Source of the DNA: Pseudomonadota bacterium
GTDB taxonomy: Bacteria; Myxococcota_A; Polyangia; Haliangiales; Haliangiaceae
Assembly: GCA_022360315.1 (NCBI GenBank)
Contig: JAKSDA010000061.1
Span: forward strand, 1-64,000
Length of the DNA: 64,000 nucleotides
Direction of reading: 5' to 3'
The position numbers and the translations under genes are program-made. This document shows positions 10,301 through 19,778 of this stretch, one piece after another; position 1 is the stretch's first letter, and the number at the start of each line of letters is the position of its first letter. The notes under the pieces are model-generated. The model was not told where the DNA came from. It saw nothing but the letters and a program-made list of their open reading frames with translations, and did no database searches.

Positions 10301-11378
10301 GCGCCCCGGTTATGACGAGAACGCCCATAACACGTCGCTCTGCGTCGGTGAGTAACTCGGCCCGGTCGGGTAGACGCCGGCGCTGCGGCGTATCCGATGC
10401 AACCTCGGCCTGATCATCGACATGGATGGAGCTCAGGCGATCGAGCTCAGAGGCCAGTTCCACAGCTGTGAGCCGCGCGCTCGGCTCTTTGCACAACGTT
10501 TGCATGACGGTGTCGGCGAGTGCGGAGGGAATCCCTTTTCGGCGCTCGCCAACATGCACGGCATCGCCCAAAAGAATGTTGGTCAGCACACCGAGAACAT
10601 CGTAGCCGTCAAAGGGGCGAAAGCCGGTGAGACATTGATAAAGCACGCAGCCAATCGCCCATACATCCACTGCCGGCGTGATCTTGCTGGACGCATGAGC
10701 TTGGGCCTGCTCTGGTGCCATATAGTGAGGAGTTCCAATGATCACTCCCGAGCGTGTGAGGGTCTTCTGGTCGGACGACAATGAACGCGCCACGCCCAGA
10801 TCGATCAACTTGACCCGTGAGAGCTCGCCGTCGACCAGGAATAAATTAGATGGCTTGATATCGCGGTGAATAATATCGTGTTGGTGGAGTTTGGCCACGG
10901 CAGCGGCAAGACGCGCCCCCATGGCAATGACACCGGCCGTTCCCAGCGGAGCGTGAATATTCCTGGAATCACTCCCCGCCTCTTCTGACATCTCGCCGTT
11001 CAGCTCGGCCGGCAAAACGGCGGTAGTCGTCCCTCCGATGGCCTCAGCCGACTGTTGCGGTATCCTCAGCGAAACCAGGTATTCGGACAGAGTTTCGCCA
11101 TGCAGCCATTCCATTGCGAGATAGGTGATTGAGTTCCACACTCCGTGCCCCACGTACTGCACGATACCCGGGTCACTCAAGGACGCGAGGAGCTCTGCTT
11201 CGCGCAAAAATCTCGCTTGCGCCACGGGTGCGTTGGTGTCTGTCAGTTCCTTGAGTGCGACTCTCTGTCCGGTTTGTATATCGGTCGCCCGCCAGACCCG
11301 GCCCATGCCACCCTCGCCAAGCATCTGTTCGACCTGAAAGCGCTCGGCCACGAGCGAGAGTTTATGGATAGAGGGCAC
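7326..11378 (-). CDS. Ser/Thr protein kinase with AAA ATPase and TPR-like regulator (PknK-like), paralogue A
   Basis: About 1350 residues. The kinase domain has the GEGGMG loop, the VALKEL lysine, IIHRDIKPSN, DLG in place of DFG, and YMAPEQ. A long Ala/Thr/Glu-rich insert lies between the hinge and the catalytic loop. Next comes a segment shaped like a class III cyclase but lacking its metal aspartates. An AAA/NACHT-like ATPase follows (WVGRRRE, Walker A GPDGMGKS, Walker B LLILDDLQW), then about 600 residues of helical TPR-like repeats. The layout resembles PknK/MalT-type signal integrators. I start at a GTG at 11378: it aligns with paralogue C and sits 7 nt behind a TATACT box. A TTG 27 bp upstream also keeps the frame open. 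First of three tandem copies; target unknown. Confidence 0.88.
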   Translation of the reverse strand: MPSIHKLSLVAERFQVEQMLGEGGMGRVWRATDIQTGQRVALKELTDTNAPVAQARFLREAELLASLSDPGIVQYVGHGVWNSITYLAMEWLHGETLSEYLVSLRIPQQSAEAIGGTTTAVLPAELNGEMSEEAGSDSRNIHAPLGTAGVIAMGARLAAAVAKLHQHDIIHRDIKPSNLFLVDGELSRVKLIDLGVARSLSSDQKTLTRSGVIIGTPHYMAPEQAQAHASSKITPAVDVWAIGCVLYQCLTGFRPFDGYDVLGVLTNILLGDAVHVGERRKGIPSALADTVMQTLCKEPSARLTAVELASELDRLSSIHVDDQAEVASDTPQRRRLPDRAELLTDAERRVMGVLVITGARRSIRGDGEGNDDQRDRLARDMAEATIVELGQSTSIQDLVDGTRLITFGSNSSLLFDQVARAARAAIALRKHMPWTSMAVAMCSMSEGASLVGTAVQSSADKLSEAAPGTILLDDMSASMLESQFALQWGPLGATLLKERTRETARTMLGNESPWVGRRREISWLGSALEECVEDSVARAVLVTGPDGMGKSRLWQELLKRLQRGGEECDVLCGRGDSFRIGSPFSVVSTALNAWAGLDPRDPPAVQWDGLKARLTGLVAPHQVDRFTVGLSAMLGMSGPSRDNPMSAAARENPVFLRQLVEEAWLGWLRALCDRRLVLLILDDLQWGDQLSVSYVDVALRELSDRPLMVLALARPEVQQHFPRLWARRGLSEFPLHPLTASACTRYARALLSDNETDASVIQRIVQRSGGNAFCLEELVRAVVAGTSELPDTVLGTVQARLDSLGAKARRVLRAASVFGMEFTEGGVAALVGNRVGHFHPEVWLGLLVQEEVIEKKAISHLSGQTGYAFRHALMRDAAYALLTEDDQKLAHRRAGDWLAEVGEPSPLVLAEHFIRGNAAERAAFYLVEAAERALNAGDLGGVIIHGARAIELGATGALCGRAHALMSAASDWLEEYQESQKYGLQALDELPAGTGLWFTALGSALMSSTRMPDQVRISELVVRLRSTRAAEGAERERLGCLCHVAFGMMMWADAEELATIRAEIETAAKSLGDLPPQLNAQYQEFEGWHSAAQGNIVDSLARFRDSAAVYDESGMIHHAANARAQLGYLHILLGEFEQARELCERLIAECEPSNTLTRRYLRMWICVARCRSRAVPSDQAVDALREIVEEYRQTDNQPLLVAAQTFAAEAEYARGNFADARILAEKASAVGAAGGRVAPWVSAVHALALVRCSELQLARDQIGRAIAQKNQFGGSLQGHLIVPWAEVEVHEALGDRESAARALRFALDELVRMRELAGAERGSNLLRLRESKRLLQLAKAWGIDHNNIGV

Positions 11379-11385
11379 TGGGAAT

Positions 11386-11391
11386 AGTATA
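11386..11391 (-). promoter_or_regulatory. -10-like box TATACT before kinase paralogue A
   Basis: On the minus strand TATACT is followed by 7 nt and then the GTG start at 11378, with no Shine-Dalgarno sequence. The surrounding GTTATATA.TA context is shared with paralogue C at the same spacing, which supports both the promoter and the chosen start. Confidence 0.45.
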
Positions 11392-11446
11392 TAACATTCG
11401 CACAAACCGCGCTGATCTTGCGACTACTGCACGGATATCGGTGTTT

Positions 11447-14400
11447 TCAAATGCCGATTGTGTGCTCGATTCCCCATTCCTCGGCGAGATGCAGGAAGCG
11501 CTGGCTATCCCGCAGGCGCAATAGACTGGGGCCGCGTTCCGTGCCGGCCAGCTCGGTCATGCGGTTGAGTTCATCCAGTGCCGAGCGGAGCGCCAAAGCT
11601 GCCCCCTCGCGGTCGCCCAGGGCCTCGCGCACTTCCACCTGGGCCCAGTGCACCGTCAGATGCCCCTCCAGCGTACCGCCAAACTCGCTTTTCTGAGCCA
11701 TGGCGCGATCGGCTTGCTCGCGGGCGTGGTCCAATTCGCCACATCCTGCCAGCGCCAACGCATAAACAGCCGAGACCCAGGGACCCATTCGGCCCCCATC
11801 GTGTACTTCACAGGCCTTTTGCGCCAGCGAACGCGCAGCCGTGAAGTTACTGCGAGCGTACTCCGCCTCTGCCGTATAGGTCCATACCGCCGCCAGCAGA
11901 GCCTGACTGCCGGTTTGCCGATATTCCTCGATCACTTCGTAAAGCGCATCGACAGCCTGGTCGCTGGGGACGCTCTGCGAACGACAGCGGGCCACGGAGA
12001 TCGACAGCTGGAGATATCGCCGGGTGAGATGATTGCTCGGCTCGCATTTATCCACGAGGCTTTCACAGAGCTCGCGCGTGCGTTCGAATTCGCCGAGCGT
12101 GTTGTGCATGTAACCCATCTGCCCGCTCACATTGACGGCGTTATGCTTCATCCCGGATTCTTCGTATGCCGCTGCTGAATCGCTGAAGTGGTTCAGGGCA
12201 CCGACGACGTCGCCGGTCATTGCCGAGTTCCAGCCCTCGAATTCCTGATACTGTGCCTCGAGCTGGGGCGGCAGATCGCCGAAGCATTCCACTGCAGCGT
12301 CGATCTCTCTGCGAATACTCGACAGTGCCTCGGCGTCGGCCCAAATCATCATGCCGAAACCGACCCGGCACAGGCAGCTCAGTCGCTCTTTCTCGGCGCC
12401 TTTGGTCACGCCGGTGCCGTGTAGACGCTCTATGAGCTCAGCCACCTGAGTTCGGTCGGAGATGCGAGCACTCGACATCAGCGCACTGCCCAGCGCGGTA
12501 AACCACAAACCACCGCCGGGCTCCAGCTCATCGAGCGCTGCCAGACCGTGTTCCTGGCTTTTCAGGTACTCGCCCTGCCAATCGCTGGCTATGGACATGA
12601 AGGCACGGGCGCGACCGCGCAGTTCGCCGCTGGCGCCAAATTCGATCGCCCGCTCGCCATGCTCGAGGGTACCGGCGAGATCGCCGGCCTTGAGCGCCAC
12701 ATCCGCCGCTTCAACCAAGTAGGAGGCGGCCCGCTCGCGGCAGTTGCCACGGATGAAGTGCTCGGCAAGCACCAGCGGACTCGGTTCGCCTGTCTCGGCA
12801 AGCCAGGCACCGGCCCGATAGTGAGCCAGTGTCCGATCGCCATCCGTGAGCAGGGCATAGGCCGCGTCGCGCATCAGGATGTGGCGAAAGACGTACTCGT
12901 GTCGCTCGGCGGCCATTGGTTCGAGCACCTCTTCTCGGACGAGCATGCCCAGCCATTCGTCGATGTGGAAATGGTCGAGCCAATCACCGACCAAAGCGGA
13001 TACTCCACGCGCAGAGAATTCCGACCCGAAAACGCTGGCGGCACACAGGATGCGTTTGGCCTGGGCGCCCAGCGAGTCGAGCCGCGAGTGCACCATTCCG
13101 AGCACCGTGTCGGGCAACTCCGCATCGTCGACCGCCACGGCGCGCACCAGTTCCTCGAGACAAAAGGCGTTGCCGCCAGAACGCTTTACAACCCGGTCGA
13201 TGACATCGGCATCAGTATCGGCATCGAGCAAAGAGCGCGCGAACCTCGCGCATGCGGTCGCCGACAATGGATGGAGGGGAAACTCACTCAGGCCGCGCTC
13301 CGCCCACAGGCGTGGAAAACGCTGCTCGATATCGGGGCGAGTTAGCGCCAATACCATCACAGGCAGGTCGTGGAGCTCTTTCAGCATCAAATCGACGTAA
13401 TTCACCGAAAACGGATCTGCCCAGTGCAGATCGTCGAGGATGAGCAGTACCGGTGAGCGGGCACAGAGCGCACGTGCCCAGCCGAGCCAGGCCTCCTGCA
13501 TGAGTTCACGCAAAAACACAGGATTCTCGCGTACGGCTGCAAAGATGGGGTGATCGCGTTTAGGACCGGACGCACCCAGGATAGCGCTCAATCCGACAGT
13601 GAACCGGTCGAGCTTTTCGCCGGAGATGAACTCGGCGAGGCGAGCTTGCAGAGCGTCCCATTGCAGTTCAGGTGAATCGTGTGCATCGAGCTCTGCCCAA
13701 GTGGTCACTATTGCCGCCAGGACCGCAAATGGCGAGTTCGTGCGCAATGCATCGCCGTGGCCACACAGCACCTGATACTGCTGGCCGCTGTGCTCGACTC
13801 TGTCGAGGAACTCCTGCCACAGTCGCGATTTGCCCATACCGGCCGGACCGGCAATCAACACAGCGCGAGCAACATTGTCTTCGACACACTCCTCGAGAGA
13901 AGATATCAACCACGTAATCTCCCGTCGGCGCCCTACCCACGGGCTGTGCTGGCCCAGCACAGTGCGCGTGGTCTCGCGGGTGCGCTCGGTCAATAGCACC
14001 GGTCCCAGGCGTCCACGGATCACGGTAAACCGGGATTCGAGCAAGGAGGTCGACGTTTCGTCCAGCAGAATGGTACCAGGTGGAACCGAGCGCAGTCTGG
14101 CAGCGGAACTCTGAATTGCCGAGCTGAACGGCAACGCTGCTTCGCTGGCATTGCACATGACCATGGCCATGGCCGCCCCGGGTGTCTGTTTGCGAAGTGT
14201 GAGCGCCGCCCGGGCAGCTCGTGATGCCTGATCGGACAATACCGAAGAATGGTCGAAGGTCACCAGCCGCATTCCGCCAACCAGGTCCCGAATAATGAGG
14301 CATTCGCCCAACTCCGCAATGGTCATTTGTGCCAGATCCTCGCCCGATTCGCTCCCTCCACGGACAACAAGTGCACACCAAACCCGTCTCTCCACATCGG

Positions 14401-15433
14401 CGATTGTCTCTGGCACAGGCTCGCGGCGCAGTAGAGCAGCGGCGTGACCAGCGATGGATTCACCGTCAAAGCGGTAAACCGAGTTCAGGTGGTCGAGTTT
14501 CGCCGCGAGTTGCACCGCGGTGGGCCGTTCGCCCGGCGCCTTGCGCAGCGTCTGCATGACCACCTCGGCGAGTTGCGGGGGGATCTCGGGTCGCCACCTG
14601 CGAACATCGATCGGCTCGTGCAGACAAATGTGGGTAAACAGGTCGACGAGATTGGCGCCGTCAAAAGGACGAACGCCGGCGAGGCATTGATAGAGCACAC
14701 AGCCAATCCCCCATACATCTGCCGCAGTCGTGATTGCGCCACCGGCCCGAGCCTGTTCTGGTGCCATAAAGTGGGGAGTGCCGAGAGTGACCCCCGAATG
14801 CGTGATGGTCCGCCCACCCGAGTATACGGAACGGGCCACGCCCAGATCGATCAACTTCACCTGAGAGAGGTCTGCATTGACGAGAAACAAATTCGATGGC
14901 TTGATATCGCGGTGAATGATTCCATGCCGGTGGAGCTCGGCTACTCCAGCGGCAAGGCGAGCTCCCATGGCAACAACCCGAGCAATTGGGAGAGGCGCGT
15001 TCCGATAACGGGAATTGCTCGCTTTTTTTTCTGTTGGCGTGTTCTCGATATGAGCCGGCAGAGAGGCAACTGCGGTTGCGCCGTAAGGGTCCACAGCTTT
15101 GGGCAGCACTCTCGGCGGACTCATGCATTGCCACAATGTCTTGCCATCGAGCCATTCCATAACGAGATAGATCATGGACTGCCACGTCCCGTGCCCTACG
15201 TAACGCACGACCCCCGGGTGATTAACAGAGGACAGAAGTGTGGCCTCACGAACGAAACGCTCTCTTGCGACCGACTCGGTCAAAGCACTTAGCTCTTTGA
15301 GCGCCACAAGTTGGCCGGAATGTGTGTCGATCGCCCGCCAAACCCGACCCATGCCACCCTCGCCGACGACTTTTTCGATGCGGAAACGATAGCCTACGGG
15401 CGAGGCTGGAGCGCTGGATGGCACAATCGACAT
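11447..15433 (-). CDS. Ser/Thr protein kinase with AAA ATPase and TPR-like regulator, paralogue B
   Basis: 1328 residues with the same domain order as its two neighbours: kinase (GEGGMG, VALKEL, IIHRDIKPSN, DLG, FMAPEQ), degenerate cyclase-like segment, AAA ATPase (GPAGMGKS, LLILDDLHW) and helical repeats. Unlike A and C it has a clear Shine-Dalgarno site (GGAGG about 10 nt before the ATG at 15433), so its translation is probably started differently. In the kinase and ATPase parts it is the most divergent copy, whereas in the last third it is nearly identical in wording to paralogue C. The gap to A is only 68 bp. Substrates and signals are unknown. Confidence 0.88.
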   Translation of the reverse strand: MSIVPSSAPASPVGYRFRIEKVVGEGGMGRVWRAIDTHSGQLVALKELSALTESVARERFVREATLLSSVNHPGVVRYVGHGTWQSMIYLVMEWLDGKTLWQCMSPPRVLPKAVDPYGATAVASLPAHIENTPTEKKASNSRYRNAPLPIARVVAMGARLAAGVAELHRHGIIHRDIKPSNLFLVNADLSQVKLIDLGVARSVYSGGRTITHSGVTLGTPHFMAPEQARAGGAITTAADVWGIGCVLYQCLAGVRPFDGANLVDLFTHICLHEPIDVRRWRPEIPPQLAEVVMQTLRKAPGERPTAVQLAAKLDHLNSVYRFDGESIAGHAAALLRREPVPETIADVERRVWCALVVRGGSESGEDLAQMTIAELGECLIIRDLVGGMRLVTFDHSSVLSDQASRAARAALTLRKQTPGAAMAMVMCNASEAALPFSSAIQSSAARLRSVPPGTILLDETSTSLLESRFTVIRGRLGPVLLTERTRETTRTVLGQHSPWVGRRREITWLISSLEECVEDNVARAVLIAGPAGMGKSRLWQEFLDRVEHSGQQYQVLCGHGDALRTNSPFAVLAAIVTTWAELDAHDSPELQWDALQARLAEFISGEKLDRFTVGLSAILGASGPKRDHPIFAAVRENPVFLRELMQEAWLGWARALCARSPVLLILDDLHWADPFSVNYVDLMLKELHDLPVMVLALTRPDIEQRFPRLWAERGLSEFPLHPLSATACARFARSLLDADTDADVIDRVVKRSGGNAFCLEELVRAVAVDDAELPDTVLGMVHSRLDSLGAQAKRILCAASVFGSEFSARGVSALVGDWLDHFHIDEWLGMLVREEVLEPMAAERHEYVFRHILMRDAAYALLTDGDRTLAHYRAGAWLAETGEPSPLVLAEHFIRGNCRERAASYLVEAADVALKAGDLAGTLEHGERAIEFGASGELRGRARAFMSIASDWQGEYLKSQEHGLAALDELEPGGGLWFTALGSALMSSARISDRTQVAELIERLHGTGVTKGAEKERLSCLCRVGFGMMIWADAEALSSIRREIDAAVECFGDLPPQLEAQYQEFEGWNSAMTGDVVGALNHFSDSAAAYEESGMKHNAVNVSGQMGYMHNTLGEFERTRELCESLVDKCEPSNHLTRRYLQLSISVARCRSQSVPSDQAVDALYEVIEEYRQTGSQALLAAVWTYTAEAEYARSNFTAARSLAQKACEVHDGGRMGPWVSAVYALALAGCGELDHAREQADRAMAQKSEFGGTLEGHLTVHWAQVEVREALGDREGAALALRSALDELNRMTELAGTERGPSLLRLRDSQRFLHLAEEWGIEHTIGI

Positions 15434-15583
15434 TGTATGGCACCCTCCGTAACCCGTGTTACAGGGATTACGGACGCGGGTCGCAGTACCTGCCAGTATA
15501 ACCTTCGGGTGCAGTTCGAGCTAGGGAGTATCCAACCCTAAATTCGATATAGTGAACAAATAATATGTGCTTAATACCACTGA

Positions 15584-18500
15584 TTATTTGTGGGTAATTT
15601 CCCATGACTCCGCGAGCCGCAGAAAACGCTTACTCTCCCGCAGGCGCATCAGACTGGGGGCGCGGTCGGTACCGGCCAGCTCCCTCATGCGTGCGAGTTC
15701 ATCGAGAGCTGAGCGGAGCGCCCGAGCAGCGCCCTCGCGATCGCCTAGGGCCTCGCGCACTTCCACCTGGGCCCAGTACACTGTCAGATGCCCCTGCAGA
15801 GTGCCACCAAACTCGCTCTTCTGAGTCACGGCGCGGTCGGCTTGCTCGCGGGCGCGGTCCAATTCACCACAACCGACCAGAGCCAACGCATATACAGCTG
15901 AGACCCAGGGGCCCATTCGGCCCCCGGCGTGCACCTCACTGGCCCGCTGGGCGAGAGTACGCGCTTCCAAGAAGTTACTCCGGGCGTACTCCGCCTCCGC
16001 CGTATAAGTCCACATCACGGCCATCAGAGCTTGACTGCCGGTTTGCCGGTATTCCTCGATCACTTCGTAGAGCGCATTGACAGCCTGGTCGCCGGGAACG
16101 TTTTGGGAACGACAGCGGGCCACTGAGGCCAACATCCTGAGGTATCGCCGGGTGAGAACATTGCTCGGCTCGCATTTGGCCATGAGGCTGTCGCAGAGCT
16201 CGCGAGCGCGCTCGAATTCGCCGAGCATGATATGCATGTAGGCCATCTGTCCGCTCACATTGATGGCGTTGTGCAGCATGCCGGATTCCTCGTATGCAGC
16301 TGCCGAATCGTGAAAACGGTTCAGGGCATCGACGAGGTCCCCGGTCATTACGGAGTGCCAGGCTTCGAATTCTTGATACTGTGCCTCGAGCTGGGGTGGC
16401 AGGCCGCCGAGACTGCTCACTGCAGTTTCGATCTCCCCGCGAATGTTGGACAGTCCTTCGGCGTCAGCCCACATCATCATGCCAAAGCCGACCCTGCACA
16501 GGCAGCTGAGTCGCTCTTTCTCCGCGTCAGGAGCCGCGCTGGTGCGCTGCAGACGCTCTATCAGTTCACCGACCCGAGCCTGGTCGGGAATGCGGGCACT
16601 CGACATCAGGACGCTGCCCAGCGCGACAAACCACAGCGAGGCGCCCGAGTCTAGCTCCTCCAGTGCCGCTAGGCCATATTCCTGGCTCTTGTGGTATTCG
16701 CTCTGCCAATCGCTGGCGACTGACATCAGCGCGCGGGCACGGCCGCGCAGCTCACCAGTAGCGCCGAGTTCGATCGCCCGCGCACCGTGCTTGATGGTGC
16801 CACCGAGATCGCCGGCGTTGAGCGCTACATTTGCCGCCTCGACCAGGTAGAAGGCTGCGCGATCGTCAGCGCCACCGCGGACGAAGTGCTCGGCCAGTAC
16901 GAGCGGACTCGGCTCACCAGCGTCAGCCAGCCAGGCGCCAGCCTGATGATGGGCCCGTTTCAGATCATCGTCTGTGAGCAGGGCGTAGGCCGCATCGCGC
17001 ATCAGAGCGTGGCAAAAAATGTATTCGGTCTGGTCGGGAAGGTGAGAGCGGGCGTTCTTTTCGACGACCTCTTCCTGAACCAGAAAGCTCAGCCATTCGT
17101 CGACGTGGAAGTGGCCAACCCGGCGGCTTACAAGCGCTGCAACACCGTCCTCGGCAAACTCCATTCCAAAAACACTGGCCGCGCGCAAGACCCGCTTGGC
17201 CTCGCTGCCCAGCGAGTCGAGGCGGGCTTGCACGGTTCCCAGCACTGTATCGGGCAATTCGGAGGCGCCAGCTGCCACAGCGCGTACCAGCTCTTCGAGG
17301 CAAAACGCGTTGCCACCCGAACGCTGAACAACCCGGTCGAGGACATCGGAATCGGTGTCGGTGCTGAGCAAGGTACTCACGTATTTGGCGCACGCATTGG
17401 ATGACAGCGGGTGGAGCGGAAATTCGCTGAGGCCGCGCTTCGACCACAGATTCGGGAATTGCTTTTCGAGGTCGGGACGGGCCAACGCCAACACCATCAG
17501 CGGCCGGTCACCGAGCTCCCTCAATGCCACGTCCACATAGGTCACCGATAGTTGGTCTCCCCAATGCAGGTCATCGAGGATGAGAAGTACCGGCACTCGA
17601 TCAGTCAAGGCGCGCAGCCAGCCGAGCCAGGCTTCTTCCATGAGCTGGCGCAAAAACACCGGATTCTCACGCGCTGCGGCCAGCATCGGGTGATCACGTC
17701 TCGGCCCAGACGTGCCCAGCATGACGCTCAACCCCACGGTAAGCCGGTCGACCTGAGCGGGATCGGCCACCTCGGCGAGGCGAGCCTGCAAGTCGTCCCA
17801 TTGCATCTCGGGCGAATCACGTGGATCGAGCTCTGCCCAGGCATTCACTGCTGTTGCGAGGATGACAAACGGCGAGCCGATTCGGAAGGCGTCACCCCGG
17901 CCGCACAGCGCCTCGTACTCATCGCCGCTTTGCTCGAGTCTGTTGAGCAGCTCTTGCCACAGCCTCGACTTGCCCATACCCGCCGGTCCAGTAACCAGCA
18001 CAGCGCGGGCAACGCTGTCTTCAATGCACTCGTCCAGAGCGGATACCAGCCACGAAATTTCCCGGCGGCGCCCCACCCACGGACTCTGCTTGCCCAGCAC
18101 TGTACGGGCTGTTTCACGACTGCGCTCACCGAGTAACATTGGCCCGAGGTGGCTGCGCTTCAACAGAAAACGCGCTTCAAGCAATGCGGACGCCATTTTG
18201 TCGAGAAGAATGGTGCCCGGCGTGACACCGCGCAGTTTGTCGGCAGCGTTCTTCACCACCGAGCCAACCGGCACAGATCCCTCACTGGTGGCGCACATGA
18301 CGACGGCCATGCTCGCCCCCGGCATCTGCTTGCGAAGAGTGATGGCCGTCCGCGCGGCCTGGGACGCCTGGTCGGACAGCACTGCAGAAGTGCCACTGAA
18401 GGTCACCAGCCGGGTACCATCAACCAGTTGCCGAATCGAGGCGAGTTCGGTCACATCGGCGATGGTTCTGTCGTCGGCCCCCTCGTCCAGCTCTCGGGCC

Positions 18501-19567
18501 CCGGTGACAATCAGCGCGCACAGGATGCGCCGTTCGGCGTCGGTGATCAATTCGGTTCGATCAAGTACGCGCTTGCTCTTCCCCGCGCCCGAGTGTGTCG
18601 TGACCGATTCGTCGCCATGCGCCGAACTGATCCCGTCGAGTGCCTCGGCGAGTTCCGCCGCAGTGGGTCGTCCGCTCGCCTCCTTGTGCAGCGTACGCAT
18701 GATGATATCGGCGAGGTCAGAGGGAATATCAGCCTGTCGCTTGGCAACGCCGAGCGGCTCGCTCAATAGGATGTTGGTGAGTACGCTGAGGACGTCATGG
18801 CCGTCAAACGGGCGAAAACCGGTGAGACACTGATAGAGCACGCTCCCGATCGCCCACACATCCACTGCCGGGGTGATCTTGGCGGCAGCCTGAGCCTGCT
18901 CTGGTGCCATGTAGTGGGGAGTTCCGACGATGACTCCCGAGTTTGTGATCGTCTTGTCACCGGGCGTAAACGAACGGGCCACGCCCAGATCGATTAATTT
19001 GACCTGAGTTAGATCTGCATTGACCAGGAATAAGTTGGATGGCTTGATATCGCGGTGAATGATGCCATGTTGATGGAGTTCGACTACCGCCGCGGCCAGG
19101 CGAGCTCCCATGGCGACGACCTGGGACACCGAGAGGGGAGCATGCAGACGTGTCGAAATACAATCCGGTTCTGCATCTGCCTCCAGCTCTATCGCTGCCG
19201 GTAAGGTGGCTGTGGTTGTCGAGTCCTGGGGAGCCTTTTCAGTACGTGGAATCCGCAGTGGAACGAGGTATTCAGACAATGTTTCGCCGTGCAGCCATTC
19301 CATGGCGAGATACGTTGTGGACTCCCACTTCCCGTGCCCCACATACCGCACGATTCCCGGATGGCTTACCGATGCCAATAGCCCTGCCTCACGCAAAAAT
19401 CGCGCCGCTGCGGTCGGCTCGCTTATGGCCGTCAGCTCTTTGACCGCAACTCTCTCCCCGGTGTGCGTATCAGTGGCCCGCCAAACCCGTCCCATGCCAC
19501 CTTCGCCAATGACCTGTTCGACCCGGAAGCGCTCAGCTATGAGCGAGAGTGTAGGGAGAGGTGCCAC
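15584..19567 (-). CDS. Ser/Thr protein kinase with AAA ATPase and TPR-like regulator, paralogue C
   Basis: 1327 residues from a GTG start at 19567. Kinase motifs are intact (GEGGMG, VAVKEL, IIHRDIKPSN, DLG, YMAPEQ). A cyclase-like segment without metal ligands follows, then the AAA ATPase (GPAGMGKS, LLILDDLHW) and TPR-like helices to the C-terminus. TATAAT lies 7 nt before the GTG, implying a leaderless mRNA. It is the most upstream of the three copies; A, B and C all read on the minus strand, separated by 68 and 150 bp, and could be partly co-transcribed. The N-terminal two thirds match A best and the C-terminal third matches B best. Confidence 0.88.
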   Translation of the reverse strand: MAPLPTLSLIAERFRVEQVIGEGGMGRVWRATDTHTGERVAVKELTAISEPTAAARFLREAGLLASVSHPGIVRYVGHGKWESTTYLAMEWLHGETLSEYLVPLRIPRTEKAPQDSTTTATLPAAIELEADAEPDCISTRLHAPLSVSQVVAMGARLAAAVVELHQHGIIHRDIKPSNLFLVNADLTQVKLIDLGVARSFTPGDKTITNSGVIVGTPHYMAPEQAQAAAKITPAVDVWAIGSVLYQCLTGFRPFDGHDVLSVLTNILLSEPLGVAKRQADIPSDLADIIMRTLHKEASGRPTAAELAEALDGISSAHGDESVTTHSGAGKSKRVLDRTELITDAERRILCALIVTGARELDEGADDRTIADVTELASIRQLVDGTRLVTFSGTSAVLSDQASQAARTAITLRKQMPGASMAVVMCATSEGSVPVGSVVKNAADKLRGVTPGTILLDKMASALLEARFLLKRSHLGPMLLGERSRETARTVLGKQSPWVGRRREISWLVSALDECIEDSVARAVLVTGPAGMGKSRLWQELLNRLEQSGDEYEALCGRGDAFRIGSPFVILATAVNAWAELDPRDSPEMQWDDLQARLAEVADPAQVDRLTVGLSVMLGTSGPRRDHPMLAAARENPVFLRQLMEEAWLGWLRALTDRVPVLLILDDLHWGDQLSVTYVDVALRELGDRPLMVLALARPDLEKQFPNLWSKRGLSEFPLHPLSSNACAKYVSTLLSTDTDSDVLDRVVQRSGGNAFCLEELVRAVAAGASELPDTVLGTVQARLDSLGSEAKRVLRAASVFGMEFAEDGVAALVSRRVGHFHVDEWLSFLVQEEVVEKNARSHLPDQTEYIFCHALMRDAAYALLTDDDLKRAHHQAGAWLADAGEPSPLVLAEHFVRGGADDRAAFYLVEAANVALNAGDLGGTIKHGARAIELGATGELRGRARALMSVASDWQSEYHKSQEYGLAALEELDSGASLWFVALGSVLMSSARIPDQARVGELIERLQRTSAAPDAEKERLSCLCRVGFGMMMWADAEGLSNIRGEIETAVSSLGGLPPQLEAQYQEFEAWHSVMTGDLVDALNRFHDSAAAYEESGMLHNAINVSGQMAYMHIMLGEFERARELCDSLMAKCEPSNVLTRRYLRMLASVARCRSQNVPGDQAVNALYEVIEEYRQTGSQALMAVMWTYTAEAEYARSNFLEARTLAQRASEVHAGGRMGPWVSAVYALALVGCGELDRAREQADRAVTQKSEFGGTLQGHLTVYWAQVEVREALGDREGAARALRSALDELARMRELAGTDRAPSLMRLRESKRFLRLAESWEITHK

Positions 19568-19574
19568 TAGCAGT

Positions 19575-19580
19575 ATTATA
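19575..19580 (-). promoter_or_regulatory. -10 box TATAAT before kinase paralogue C
   Basis: A perfect TATAAT on the minus strand is followed by 7 nt and the GTG at 19567. No Shine-Dalgarno sequence is present. A weak CTTAAA at about 19597-19602 could act as a -35 at 16 nt spacing. The gap 19568-19778 is strikingly AT-rich compared with the surrounding genes. Confidence 0.5.
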
Positions 19581-19778
19581 TAACAATTCTCGAAATTTTA
19601 AGCACGGAGGACAAACATATAGTTACACAGCATACCAAACCGTTTTGTGCCACAACCGAGCCGTACGCACAATCAAACCACAAATAATTACGTTCACTTA
19701 CATACTATTTTATTTGATCCGGCCAGAATTAGTAAGCAAGATTACCTGATCAGATCCAGCGAAATACTCATGCCCGAC

